Shown here: positions 19,846 to 32,956 of the stretch, one piece after another
Numbering within the stretch: position 1 is the stretch's first letter
Layout of the letters: every line of letters begins with the position of its first letter
Origin: Thinopyrum elongatum
Lineage: Eukaryota; Streptophyta; Magnoliopsida; Poales; Poaceae
Direction: 5' to 3'
NCBI GenBank assembly: GCA_011799875.1
Contig: CM022302.1
Coordinates: 325,975,385-326,039,384 of the forward strand
DNA: 64,000 bases
The notes under the pieces: generated by a model
Told to the model about the DNA's origin: nothing
Databases searched by the model: none
The model's input: the letters and a program-made list of their open reading frames with translations, nothing else
Program-made: the position numbers and the translations under genes

Positions 19846-22800
19846 ATCGGGATCGGGATTCCGCGGGAACGACCCCCGTCTCCCTCGGTCGCGCGACGAC
19901 CTCGCCAGCCGCACCGCCGTCGCCGTGGACGCCGTCGCCGGAGCGCTCCCCGCAGGCTGCTTCTCTCTCAGCCCGTCGTCACCGTCCTCCCCTCGCCGCT
20001 ACTGCCAAACGGAATCCCTGCGCCACTCGCGTTAGCCGCGCCCTCCCTCTCCTCCTCTCTCCCCTCTCCTCCTCAATCTCCCTCCCCGCGCCTGCTGCTT
20101 GCGTCGCCCGCGCTGCGGTGGCCATCGTGCCGTCGCGTGCCCCGCGCCACCAAGGCCCCCCCGCGTGCCCCTGCGGCGAGCCCTGCCGTCCCTCGGCCCT
20201 CGCCCATCTGGTGGCCCTGTCGTCGCGTTTCGCACCTCGCCGCATCGCCCGCTGCCCTCCCGAAGAGAAGAAAACAGCCACGGGGGGAGGGCCCGCTGCG
20301 TTCCTCGGTCAAAAACCCTTCTTTCCCCTTGGCACACTCACCGCGTCCCGCGCTGTGCTCGCGCACCCCGCCACTGCCTGGGTCGCCGCCATGTGTCCGA
20401 TCTCCCTGCTGGGAAGCTTAAAGCCAAAGGGGAAGGGAAAGCGCGCAAACTGTTTCTCAGGGGGGCCCCGCGGGCCGGTCCACCACTTCGACCAAAGAGC
20501 AGAGAGGGGGGAAAGGGGAAAGGCCCGGGGAAGGGGCCATCTCCCCCTGGCTTCTGGTCTCGAGGGGTGATGAGAAGGAAAGGGGAGGGCCTCCATTCCT
20601 CCTCGTAGCCTCTCCGTTGTCCCCAGGGGGGTCCTCACCCGGCGGCCAGTCTTCCGCGCCCGGCTCCCCTGCGGCCTCGCCGGAAGCGTCCCGTCGCCGC
20701 GTCGGCGCCCCCACGCCTGCCGGGCTCCTGCGCTTGTCATCTCGCTTAGTGGGAGAAACGCAACCAAAGACAAAAGGGGTGAGGGGAAAAAAGGAGGACT
20801 CCCGAACCGCTATTGCCACCACCCTGACCCAATGACATGTGGGGCCTACCCCTGAGAACACTTTTAAAAAGAAAAAAGGATAAAAAGAAAATTATAAAAA
20901 TATAATTAATTATTTATTTATAGTTAACAAATTAATTAACTTACTAATCTATTAGATTAACCTAATACTGATTAAAGTAATTAATCTGTTTTTAGTTAAT
21001 CTCAGTCAATGACAAACGGACCCCACACGTCAGTTGACCAGTCAACGCCTCTGTTGAACTGCTGACGTCATGCTGACGTCAGCGTGCATGTTTCGGATAA
21101 TGTTGATTTAAATAATTAAATAAACATTCCAGAAATATAAAAACTTAGAAAATCATATCTTTTAAACCGTACTCCGATTGAAATATTTTATACTGAACTT
21201 GCTCAGAAAGACGATACGAAACGATGAATACTCCTCTGTATTCCGTCAATGCCGCAGCTATGAGAACGTTGAACAATTAGACCGATTCCGATAAATGAAT
21301 AGTGGTCCAACTTTTTAATAATAACTCCGAAAAATTCCTAAATTAACTAAATCGCTTAGTTAGGCTGTATATCACCCGGCCCTGCGCTTAGACATGTCAT
21401 GCTCCTGTTCATTATTGCCGTGTGTTTACTGTTTCTTCCCCCTATTCTCTTCGGTAGACTACGAGAACCGACGCAGCTGCTGGTGCCCGACCGACTACGT
21501 TGTTGACGACCCCTACTTGCCAGAGCAACCAGGCAAGCCCCCCCCCGTTGATCACCAGATATCGCCTATTCTCCTCTTACTGGCTTGCAGTAGAGTTGTA
21601 GCATGTTACTGCTTTCAGTTTAATCCTATTCTACTGCATAGCCGACACGTTGCTATTCTGTTGATACCTTACCTGCAATCCTAAATGCCTAGGTAGGATG
21701 CTAGTTTATCATCATTGGCCCTGCATTCTTGTCAGTCTGCCTTGCTAACTATCGGGCCGTATCACTCGGGAGGTGATCACGGGTTATACTATACGTATAT
21801 ACATACTATACAAATGGTTGACTAAAGTCGGGTCGGCTCGAAGAGTATACCCGCGAGTGATTCACGGATTGGGGGCTGAAAGGACCTTTGTCCCAACGGC
21901 CCTTTGTGTGGATTTGTGGCGGAGCGACAGGGCAGGTTTGAGACCACCAGGAGACAGGTGGGCCAGGCCCTGGTCGTCGTTCGCTTTCTTCATAATAACA
22001 CGCTTAACGAGATTGGATATTTTGATCTGAGTCTGGCCACTGGCCTATACGCACTAACCACTAGCGGGAGTAGTTATGGGTATCCGGCGTCGTGGTATCA
22101 GCTGAAGCCTTCTTGACGTCAGCGACTGAGCGGCGCGCGCGCCGTGTTGGACCGCGCTAACGTAACCGCCGTGATCGTGTGGGTTGCTAGGTTGTCGGCG
22201 CGCCCGCGTACGCAACGTGCAGGAGCGCACTGGGCGATGGGCCCGACCCCAGAGTGCCTAGGATTAGTCCGGCGTGCTGACCTCTCTTTGAGCCTAGGTG
22301 GGGGGCTGCGACGTGTGGATCTTCCGAGGCCGGGCATGACCCCAGGAAAGTGTGTCCGGCCAAAGGGGATCGAGCGTGTTGGGGAATATGTGTGCACCCT
22401 GCAGGGAAGTTTATCTATTCGAATAGCGTGTCCCTCGGTAAAAGGACGACCCGGAGTTGTATTCCGACCTCATGACAACTAGAAATGGATACTTAATAAA
22501 ACACACCCTTACAAGTGTACAGATATAACCCGGTGGTCGCTCTCTCGCATGGTGGCGACGAGAGGATCGACGGGTAGGATTATGCTTACTTGTTGTTGGT
22601 TAACTTCCAACTAATCTCTTCTATTTATTGCTTCAAGATGGCTGCTGCCAGAGCGTAGTCTTCGACAGGACTAGCTATCCCCCTCTTATTCTGGCTTCTG
22701 CCGTTCAGTCCACCGATATTGCCTCTTTACACACAATATACCATGCATATGTAGTATAGATCCTTGCTTCGAGTAGTACTTGTGGATGAGTACTCACGGT

Positions 22801-23239
22801 TGCTTTCCCCTCCTTTCCTCCTTCCCTTCCCTTTGCTGGTTGTCGCACCAGATTTTGGAGCCAGGAGCCAGACGCCACCTTCGACGACTACTACCCCAGG
22901 ACGGAGCCTACTACTACGTCCAGGACGCCGACGACCAGGAGTAGTTGAGGATCCCAGGCAGGAGGCCTGCGCCTATTCGATCTGTTGTATCCCTGTTTGT
23001 GCTAGCCATCTTATGGCACCTGTTTAACTTATGTCTGTACTCAGATATTGTTGCTTCCGCTGACTCGTCTATGATCGAGCATTTGTATTCGAGCCTCGTG
23101 GCCCCTGGCTTGTATTATGATGCTTGTATGACTTATTATGTTTTAGAGTTGTGTTGTGATATCTCCCGTGAGTCCCTGATCTTGATCGTACACGTTTTGC
23201 GTGCATGATTAGTGTACGATCGAAGCCGGGGCAGCCACA
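19845..23239 (+). mobile_element. Partial LTR, type 2, inverted orientation, indel-rich
   Basis: Begins inside the GC-rich core and runs to the LTR end (GGGGCAGCCACA). It resembles the LTR at 29083-32956 but with many scattered 1-2 base indels. Copies of the two conserved exons lie near 21459-21535 and 22856-22944 with frame errors. The GC-rich ORFs here are compositional. Confidence 0.8.
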
Positions 23240-23241
23240 AG

Positions 23242-23254
23242 TTGGTATCAGAGC
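23242..23254 (+). promoter_or_regulatory. Primer-binding site, initiator tRNA-Met type
   Basis: TTGGTATCAGAGC follows the LTR end by 2 nt; TGGTATCAGAGC is complementary to the 3' end of plant initiator tRNA-Met. The same site occurs at 32959-32971 (+), 35808-35820 (-) and, with one change, 45457-45469 (-). Confidence 0.88.
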
Positions 23255-23625
23255 CGACTGCCTGTAGGAATCCCCCTTTCCAATTCCTTGGCCGAAGTTG
23301 AGTCTAGACAAAGAAAACCGTTTACTAACTTGGCTGTGTGGCTTACGGGCCCACATTGCCAACTGGGTGGTATTAGGATCTTTATCCTCCGTCTATACTC
23401 TGACTCTGATCTCTCTTCTACTCGGGTTAAATGAAGTTTACTAACGCCGACACTTAGGATCTCGTAAATTCTGTCTACCCGAGACTGGATATCTGTGCGA
23501 TTTCCCTGTCGTTGATCTGATTAGTCTGATAATCATTTCCTTCCATTGTTTTGTTTAACCTTTCTCTCCGAGTTGTGTTAAACCTCTTATTGTCGTTTGA
23601 CAAACTTGAATTTCCTCTGTTTCAG

Positions 23626-24386
23626 ATGGACCGTTTTGTTTCCACCGCGTCCTACGACAACGCTGTGCTTCGCACTTGGGCTCGTAATACCCTGGGTTTC
23701 CAGCTGTCCTGATCGCTCTCATGACCAGACTTGGCTACCGTTGGTACCCTGAGTACTTGGTTTATGAGGTTTACCGCGAGTTCAACCAGGAAAGTACTAT
23801 GCTGAAGTTCGGATTTATGATCAGCAGAACAACTCAGACACCGAGCTACACCTTTTTCACGGATAGGCGTGACGATGAGATGGCAGTCCATGATGCCGCT
23901 ACTCCGCTGTCTACGTCTACGAGGGGAGCACAATGCTATCTTGGATGACTCCGAGTTCCGATGCATTCCGTATGCCCCTGCTGGAGATGCTACCGGATAC
24001 TACACAGCTATCTGTGCCCCGTACGAGCCTTGTCGCTACGACCGCGGCGTTCTGATTCAGTGCACTCAGGCTCTGGATCGCACTGTCGGCTCTTGCCGTC
24101 GAGTTGGTTGCCACTCGAGCAGGCTCTACGATGCTATGACGAAGTTGCTGCCCCGCTGTTCGTGCAGGGATACATCAGGAGCACATCCTTTCCGCTAGGA
24201 CTCAGATGTATGCTGGTATGACTGGCCTATTGTTGGGGTCACACACCGACACGTGGACCTCTTCTTACAGCTCGAGACCGGGTTCTGCATCAGAGTGCAC
24301 ATGAGACACAGGATCTTTCCGCGACGAACATTCGTCGTCCGCACATCGCAGCTACCCCAGATACGTGGTTCTCTCCGACGTTGATG
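23626..24386 (+). pseudogene. Leader ORF between primer site and gag, frameshifted copy
   Basis: Plus-strand copy of the 256-codon leader frame seen intact at 34658-35428. It starts ATGGACCGTTTTG after a TTTCAG, and fragments such as TRLGYRWYPEYLVYEVYREF (near 23740) are recognisable, but single-base indels split it over all three frames. The indel pattern fits sequence error in this inverted segment at least as well as decay. Confidence 0.6.
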
Positions 24387-24632
24387 TGAGCCTTTGCTAT
24401 CTCTCGTTGTGTACTTCCTTACCGCGTGCCTGCGCGCCCCTAGTATGTCTAGCTTTTGATTGGGCCGTTATGCTGTCCCTTGTACCCGACGTGTGTATGG
24501 ATCTGTATGTCTGAATCGACTACTTTTATGTATATGATGCACTGCTTAAACATTGTCGAGTTACATCATGCTTGTCGCTAAGCACTCGTGCTGCTTTTAC
24601 TAAACTACAACTCCCCTTTGTAAATTAGCAGG

Positions 24633-27600
24633 ATGGTTAGGCCCGTGTCGTGGTCTGGACGTGGTGCCAACGATCCACCACCGCCGAACTATATGGCTGG
24701 AATGATGCAGCAATTTGAACTGCAACGTCAGTTCATGCAAGGGATCGAGGATCAGTTTCTCGTCCCAATATGAACCAGTATCCGGGCCCAGGGACTGTTG
24801 CAGGACTTTATGCGCCTCAACCCAACCGTCTACAGCGGCTCAACTCAGCCCCTGGATGCGGATGACTGGCTTCGCGACATCACCTATGAGTGGAATCTGG
24901 TGGCGTTGCCCCTGCAAACTATGTCACCTTCCTCCTCTCTTTCTCAAGGGCCCCGCTGCTCAGTGGTGGGACAGCCACAGGCGCACTCAACCAGCTGGCA
25001 CAGTCATCACTTGGCCGGATTTCCAAGCTGCCTTCCGTGCCCGTTTCATCATCCCCAGGGAATCATGGACCGGAAGAAGCAAGAGTTCCGCAACCTCACC
25101 CAGGGCAACAAGACAGTGGAAGCTTATCAGGCGGGAGTTTCTGGAATTATCCCCGCTATGCTGAAGAGACATTCCCACTGATGCACGACCGTCGAAAGGT
25201 TTCGCCAGGACTTCAAGCTGACATCAAGCTAGCGCTCCTTGTGCAATGAATTTGATAATTTCTCCATCTTGGTGAACAGGCTACCAGGTCGAGACTGGTT
25301 TGCAGGCACACCAGGGACTCTTAGGCGCAACCGTGACACTGGTTCATCTTCGAGCCAGCCTGCACAGAAGCGTCGGATCTGGATTCCAAACAGCGTGTGA
25401 CCGTCCAGCTGCACCTGCTCCAGACGGTCCTATACTACACCACGCCTGCCTCCACCACCTAGGCAGCCAGGACTTCCAGCTCCACCACCCCGAGCTCCTG
25501 CTCCTAATCCCAATGATAGTCTGTGCTACAGTGTGGGCAGCCAGTCATTTTTCCAGGAACTGCATTCAGAACCAGACCAACTGGCACTTCCTGCAACTGG
25601 CCGTAGGAACAATCAGCCTCGCAACAAACAATGCCAAGACTTATGGGCGTATCAGGCCAACCACACCGATTTCAAAGAAGCTCGGACCAGCTTGCCACCG
25701 TGATGGGTACTCTCCTTGTTAATTCAGTACCAGCTTCTGTTTTATTTGATTCGGGAGCATCGCATTCATTCATGTCCGAAGAATTTGCATACAAACACGA
25801 CATTAAATGTGAGGTCATGAACACTGCAATAGTAATACACACCCCCGCGGGTCAATGTCAACCTCCATGGGTAGCAACGACGTCACCGTTGAAATTGAGG
25901 GCTGAGTTTCACGCCTCCTCTTTCATACTAAAGTCTTGTAGTATCGACTCATTCTCGGAATGGATTGGTTGAAAGCGCATACTGCTTCTATAGTTTGCGC
26001 CACGAAGATCGTCCATCTTCTACACCCTTCTGATGAAATAATAAGCTACCAGGCTCAAATCATCCAAATGCCGAGGCGAGACTTTATGCCTTGAATGCGT
26101 TAAACGCATCAACCACTTAAGGCATCGAGAACATTCCAGTTGTTCGCGAATTCCAAGGTGTTTTCCGCAGAAGAACTCCCAGGATACCCCCTGCTCGAGC
26201 TGTCGAATTGTCATCGACTTGAAACCAGGCACCACTCCTATCGCCAAGCGACCCTACAGATGCCGCCGCATGAACTCCTTGAACTTAAGGAGGAATCGAC
26301 GCTTCACTTTGTAAGGGTTTCATTCGCCCAAGTTCCTCCGCTTGGGGAGCACCTTCTCTCTTTGTCAGGAAGAAGGATGGATCAAACGATTGGTCCAAGA
26401 TTACCGTCCTATTAACCAAGCAACCGTCCAGAACAAATATCCCCTTCCTCGGATAAACGATCTGTATGATCAACTGGCGGGTTCATCAGTGTTCTCTAAA
26501 CTCGACTTAAGGTTGGGTTACCACCAGATCCGTGTTCGTGAAGAGGATATCCCAAAGACCGCCTTCGTTACTCGATATGGCTCATACGAGTACACTGTCA
26601 TGTCATTCGGCTTAACCAATGCCCCGCCACATTCTCCCGCCTGATGAATTTTATATTCATGGAATACCTTGACAAGTTCGTGTGGTTTACTTGGATATAT
26701 CCTAGTATACTCCAAGAACAAAGAGAACATGCTGAACATCTTCGTACTTGTTCTGGAAAACTTCAGAAGCATCAACTATATGCTAAGTTTTCCAAGTGTG
26801 AATTCTGGCTTCCCGAAGAACATACCTTGGGCATGTCATCTCCAAGGATGGTATGCCGTCAACCCCGAGCGAGTTCAGCTATTCTGATTGGGCTCCTCCA
26901 AAGAACGTCAAGCAAGTTCGAGTTTTCTTCTGGACTCGCCAGCTATTGCCGTCGATTTGTCGAGAACTTCTCCAAGATCGCCAAGCCCCTGACTAACCTG
27001 CTTCATAAAGGCGTCAAGTTCGATTGGACGGAAAAGTGTCAGGAAAGTTTCCAGACGCTCAAAGACAAGCTGACTTCTGCCCCAGTGCTTGCCCCTCCTG
27101 ATTCCCAGAAGGATTTTGTCATCTATTGTGATGCATCCCGTCAAGGATTAGGCGGTGTCCTAATGCAAGACCGCAGAGTAATTGCTTATGCTTCGCGTCA
27201 ATTGCGTCCGCACGAAGAGAATTACCCAGTACATGACCTCGAGCTTGCTGCCGTCATCCATGCACTAAACAGTGACGACATACCTTCTCGGTAATCGTTG
27301 CGAGATCTACACCGATCATCAAGTCTGAAGTATCTGTTCACTCAGCCAGACTGAACCTCCTCAACAGAGATGGATGGAGACCGTTAGCGGATTTTAACTT
27401 GGGTATTTCTTATACCCCTGGCAAGGCGATTAATGGCCGATGCCTTGAGCCGCAAGTCTTATTGCAGTCACCTCCAGTTTCACGAGTTCAACCTTCGCTT
27501 ATTGAAGAATTCAGAAAGCTGAATCTCCACATTGTCCTCCTGGAGCACTCGCTCCCCCTCCTGAAGGTTCCTACAAAATGAACCTCCACGTTTTCCCAGG

Positions 27601-29048
27601 GTTCTCTTAATACCCTGGTTGCTAAACCAGATCTCGGGGACAGCATCAAACGCTGCAGGGTTATGACTCTCAACCCACAAGATAAGCGCTATCTCGCTGA
27701 AGGAAGGCCTTCGTTCTTCACTATTGATGATACTGGCACATTGTTCTTAAAGTCGTCTAGTGGTCCCTCTAAAGGTAACCTGGGTATGACTCAGGAGGTC
27801 ATGCAAGAAGCTCACGACACTCCGTTGTCTATTCATCCCGGCAGTACCAAGATGTACCCAAGACATCCGTCAAAGATTCTGGTGGGTCAAACATGAAGCA
27901 AGACATTGCTCGCTATGTTGCTAATGTGATGTTTGCCGTCGCGTCAAAGCAGAACTCAAACCGCCGGAACTCTGCAACCAATTGCTGTTCCTGATGGAAG
28001 TGGGACATGTTGAAATGGACTTTATCACTGGGTTTCCCAAATCGCAGAAAGGTAATGATGCATTCTTGTCGTCATTGACCGACTTTCCAAAGTTGCACAT
28101 TTCTAGCCGTCAAAGAGACGATCACTGCTAGTCACTCGCAACTCTCTACATGTCCAGAATTGTTTCACTTCACGGTATTCCACTGGTTTCAAGTTCAACC
28201 GTGGCAGCTTATTCACTTCAAGATTCTGGGCAAGTTTCCAAGAAGCTATGGGAACTCATCTGTCCTTCAGCACCGCTTTTCACCCTCAGTCTCAAGGACA
28301 ATGAACAGTCAACCAAGTTCTCGAAGACATGCTTCGAGCTGTGTCATACCTTCGGAAGGAAATGGGAAGAATCTCTCCCATATGCCGAATTCTCTTACAA
28401 TAACAGCTATCAAGCCAGTCTGAAGATGGCCCCCTTTGAAGTATTGTACGGACGAAAGTGCCGAACCCCTCTGAATTGGTCAGAAACTGGGAAGTCCACC
28501 TTCGTCCGGATATTATCCAACTTGCCGAAGATCAAGTTCGCGTTGTCCGCGAGCATTTGAAGACTGCTCAGTCACGTCAAAAGAGTCAGTATGACCGCAA
28601 ACACAAAGATATGGTCTATCAACCGGCGAAAGGCTTATCTTCGAGTCACACCCCGATGAAAGGTACACACCGATTCGGGATCAAGGGCAAGCTAGCTCCT
28701 CGCTATATTGGTCCTTTCACTGTTCTTGAAAGGCGTGTTAGAGTGGCATATCAGTTGGAACTTCCACGAACCTTTCTCAGGTTCACGATGTGTTCCACAT
28801 CGCAACTCCGCCGCTGCTTAAAGACCCTATCCGCGGAGTAGATCACGAATTGCTTGAACTGCAACAAGACCTCTCTTATAAAGAGCATCCGTTCCGCATT
28901 CTCGATCAAGCCGAGCGTCGCACACGCCAGAAGGTTATCAAGTTCCTCAAGGTTCAGTGGTCAAAACCATTCTGAGGATGAAGCCACTTGGGACGCGAGG
29001 ATCGTCTTCGCGATGAATACCCCGCTTTTGTTTCTTTCTACCTCCTAA
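24633..29048 (+). pseudogene. gag-pol: gag-pol of inverted copy, many frameshifts
   Basis: Plus-strand copy of the chromovirus polyprotein, from ATGGTTAGGCCC to the chromodomain end. All domains are present in pieces: gag (24680-25250), protease [17 protein letters not shown] (25733), reverse transcriptase (26380-26800), RNase H (27115-27270), integrase (27900-28400) and chromodomain (28850-29045). About one small indel or substitution every 30-50 bases against 16608-19838 breaks every frame (for example between 24780 and 24960). Its integrase region carries the same sequence version as 15433-16611, not the one at 39590-41089. Confidence 0.85.
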
Positions 29049-29082
29049 TCTCGGGACGAGATTTCTTGTAGTGGAGGAGATT

Positions 29083-32000
29083 TGTAACACCCCCTGTAAT
29101 AAGCTACAGTGATCACCCTTTTGATGAGGCCATGTCATCATGATTAATAGTGCACAATCATCATTAGCATCATATTGCTTCAACTCCTAAGTCAAATTCA
29201 AATTTAAATGAAAGTGGAGTATAAAAGTTGTCCAACATAGAAACTAAAATGTCAGATAAATAAACAAATATTCCAGAGGCTATTCTAAAATTGAACCAAC
29301 ATCATTGGAATTGGATAAGTGACTCGAACAACCTCAAACAGTGGATAAGATGGTATTTAATAACCTTTATTAAATCAGAAATAAATATGGATTATGTTTT
29401 GTCCAAACTAATTTTAGGTGTTGAGGAATAATGCACTGGTATTTATGAAATAGGTCACACTTTTTACAAAAAACCATTTGGGGCCTAAACATTTAACAGT
29501 AGAGAAAGAGAATAAAGAAAAGGAAAAAGAAACAGAAAAAAAAAAAGAAAAAAAAAGAGAAAAAAAAAGAGAGCAACACCGCCCCCCCCCCCGACTGGGC
29601 CTCGGCCCAGCAAGCCACCGGGCCGCCAGGCCGGCCCAGCCGGCGCATACTTAGCCGCCACCCCCCCGGCCGAACCCTAACCCTACCCCCGACCCCCCCT
29701 CCCCCTCGTTCTTCTCTCTCCTCCCCCCCCATCTGGATCGGGGCGATCCCCCGATCCCGCCGCCTCCTCGTCGACGCCGCTCGCCGACGCCGCCCCGTCG
29801 CCGCCTCCCCCTCGTCAGCCCCCACCTCCCGATCCAGATCGGGATCGGGATCGCGGGAACGACCCCGTCCCTCGTCGCCGGGACGACCGCGCCGCCTCGC
29901 CGTCGCGTGGACCCGTCGCGCCGGAGCGCTCCCCCGCCGCCTGCTTCTCCTCTCCGCCGTCGTCCCCGTCATCCACCTCGCGCGCGACTGCCACGATCCC
30001 TGCGCCCTCCGTGAGCCGCGCCCCTCCCTCTCCTCCTCTCTCCCTCCCCCGCCGCTGCTTGCGTCGCCGCCTGCGGTGGCCTCGTGCGTCGCGTGCCCCC
30101 GCACCGCGCCCCCCCGCGTGCCCCTGCCGGGAGCGCCATCCGCGTCTGATCGTACACTGCCTCCCCCACTGGTGCCTTCTTCGTCGCGTGCGCACTCGCC
30201 GCATCGCCTCCCACCGCGCTGCGTGGCCGCTCCTTCTTCCCCCTTGGCACACTCACCGCGTCCGCGGCTGTGCTCGCGCCCCCGCTTACTGCCTGGGTTC
30301 GCCCCCATGGCCGCTCCTGCTGCTGCCGCGCTGCTGGTCTCGCCCCGCTCCCCGGTCCACCACGCGACCGTCCCCGTCGCCCCCCTGCTGCTGCGCGCGC
30401 CAGTCTCCGCCTGGCTCACCGCGCCATCTCCGGCGCCCGCGCCCTCGCCGCCGGGCCGCGCCGGCCGCGCCGCTCGGCCCCCTCGCTCCGCGCGGGGTCA
30501 TCGCCCGGGGTCGCCCCACACACGCCCCGAACCCGCTATGCCCCCTGACCCAATGAACAGTGGGGCTAGCCCCTGGAACATTTTAAAAAAGAAAAAAAGG
30601 AAAAAAGAAATTATAAAATATTAATTAATTATTTTTTAATTAGTTAACTAATAATTAACTTAACTAATCCTGATTAGATTAACCTAATTACGATTAAAGT
30701 AATTAATCTGTTTTAGTTAATCTCAGTCAATGACAAACGGGACCCACACGTCAGTTGACCAGTCAACGCCTCTGTTGACTGCTGACGTCATGCTGACGTC
30801 AGCGTCACTGTTTCGGATAATGTTGATTTAAATAATTAAATAAATTCAGAAATTAATAAAAACTTTAGAAAATCATATCTTTTAAACCGTAACTCTCGAT
30901 GAAAATATTTTATACATGAAACTTGCTCAGAACGACGATACAACCTGAATACATCCTCTGTATTCCCGTCAGATGCCCGCAGCTATGAGAACGTTGAACA
31001 ATTAGACCGATCCGATAAATGAATAGTGTCCAACTTTAATTAAATAAATCCAATAAATTCCTAAATTAACTAAATCGCTTAGTTAGGCTGTATATCACCC
31101 CGGCCCTGCGCTTAGACATGTCATGCACCCTGTTGCATTATTGCCGTGTGTTTACTGTTTCTTTCCCCCTCTTCTCTTCGGTAGACTACGGACACGACGC
31201 AGCTGCTGGTGCCCCGACCGCTACGTTGTTGACGACCCCTACTTGCCAGAGCAACCAGGCAAGCCCCCCCTTGATCACCAGATATCGCCTATTCCCTCTA
31301 TATGCTTGCATTAGAGTAGTGTAGCATGTTACTATGCTTTCAGTTAATCCTATTCTACTGCATACCTGACAACTGTTGCTACTTCTGTTGATACCTTACC
31401 TGCAATCCTAAATGCCTAGTGTAGGATGCTAGTTTATCATCATTGGCCCTGCATTCTTGTCAGTCTGCCTTGCTATACTATCGGGCCGTGATCACTCGGG
31501 AGGTGATCACGGGTTATACTATACGTATATACATACTATAAATGGTGACTAAAGTCGGGTCGGCTCGAAGAGTACCACGCGAGTGATTCACGGATTGGGG
31601 GCTGAAAGGACCTTTGTCCAACGGCCCTTTTGTGGATCTTTGTGCGAGCGACAGGGCAGGTTGAGACCACCTAGGAGACAGGTGGGCCAGGCCCTGTCGT
31701 CGTTCGCGTTTACTTCATAATAACACGCTTAACGAATTGGATATTTGATCTGAGTCTGGCCACTGGCCTATACGCACTAACCAACTACGCGGGAGTAGTT
31801 ATGGGTATCCCGGCGTCGTGGTATCAGCTGAAGCCTCTTGACGTCAGCGACTGAGCGGCGCGCGCCGTGTTGGACGCGCTAACGTAACCGCCGTGATCGT
31901 GTGGGTTGCTAGTCTGCTCGCGGCCGCGTACGCAACGTGCAGGAGCGCACTGGGCGATGGGCCCAGACCCCAGAGTGCCTAGGATTAGTCCGGCGTGCGA

Positions 32001-32956
32001 CCTCTCTGTTGACCTAGGTGGGGCTGCGACGTGTGGATCTTCCGAGGCCGGGCATGACCCAGGAAAGTGTGTCCGGCCAAAGGGGATCGAGCGTGTTGGG
32101 GAATATGTGGTGCACCCCTGCAGGGAAGTTTATCTATTCGAATAGCGTGTCCCTCGGTAAAAGGACGACCCGGAGTTGTATTCCGACCTCATGACAACTA
32201 GAAATGGATACTTAATAAAACACACCCTTACAAGTGACAGATAAACCCGGTGGTCGCTCTCTCGCATGGTGGCGACGAGAGGATCGACGGGTAGGATTAT
32301 GCTTTACGTTGTTGTTTGGTTAACTTCCAACTAATCTCTTCTATTGCTTCAAGATGGAGGCTGCCAGAAGCGTAGTCTTCGACAGGACTAGCTATCCCCC
32401 TCTTATTCTGGCAATTCTCTGCAGTTAGTCCACCGATATTGCCTTTACACATTACCAATGCATATGTAGTATAGATCCTTGCTTGCGAGTACTTTGGTGA
32501 GTACTCACGGTTTGCTTTCCCCCTCCTTTCTCCTTTCCTTCTTGCTGGTTTCGCAACCAGATTGTGGAGCCCAGGAGCCAGACGCCACCTTCGACGACTA
32601 CTACCACCAGGACGGAGCCTACTACTACGTCCAGGACGCCGACGACCAGGAGTAGTTAGGAGGATCCCAGGCAGGAGGCCCTGCGCCTATTCGATCGTTT
32701 GTATCCCTGTTTGTGCTAGCCATCTTATGGCACCTTGTTTAACTTATGTCTGTACTCAGATATTGTTGCTTCCGCTGACTCGTCTATGATCGAGCATTTG
32801 TATTCGAGCCCTCGTGGCCCCTGGCTTTGTATTATTGATGCTTGTATGACTTATTTATGTTTTAGAGTTGTGTTGTGATATCTTCCGTGAGTCCCTGATC
32901 TTGATCGTACACGTTTGCGTGCTGGGATTAGTGTACGATCGGCCGGGGGCACCACA
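29083..32956 (+). mobile_element. LTR, type 2, inverted orientation, indel-rich
   Basis: 3874 bp from TGTAACACCCCC to GGGGGCACCACA. Its GC-rich core (29580-30540) matches the LTR at 45472-49472 (reverse strand) and differs from those at 12224 and 35823. The type-2 marker is 'GTCAGTTGACCAGTCAACGC' near 30751. Conserved exon copies lie near 31185-31260 and 32564-32655. Scattered indels are present throughout. Confidence 0.85.

Noticed and set aside
23626..29048. Ancient decay of the inverted chromovirus copy
   Set aside because: Indels far exceed substitutions and stop at the junction and gap; sequence error is the simpler reading, though not proven.
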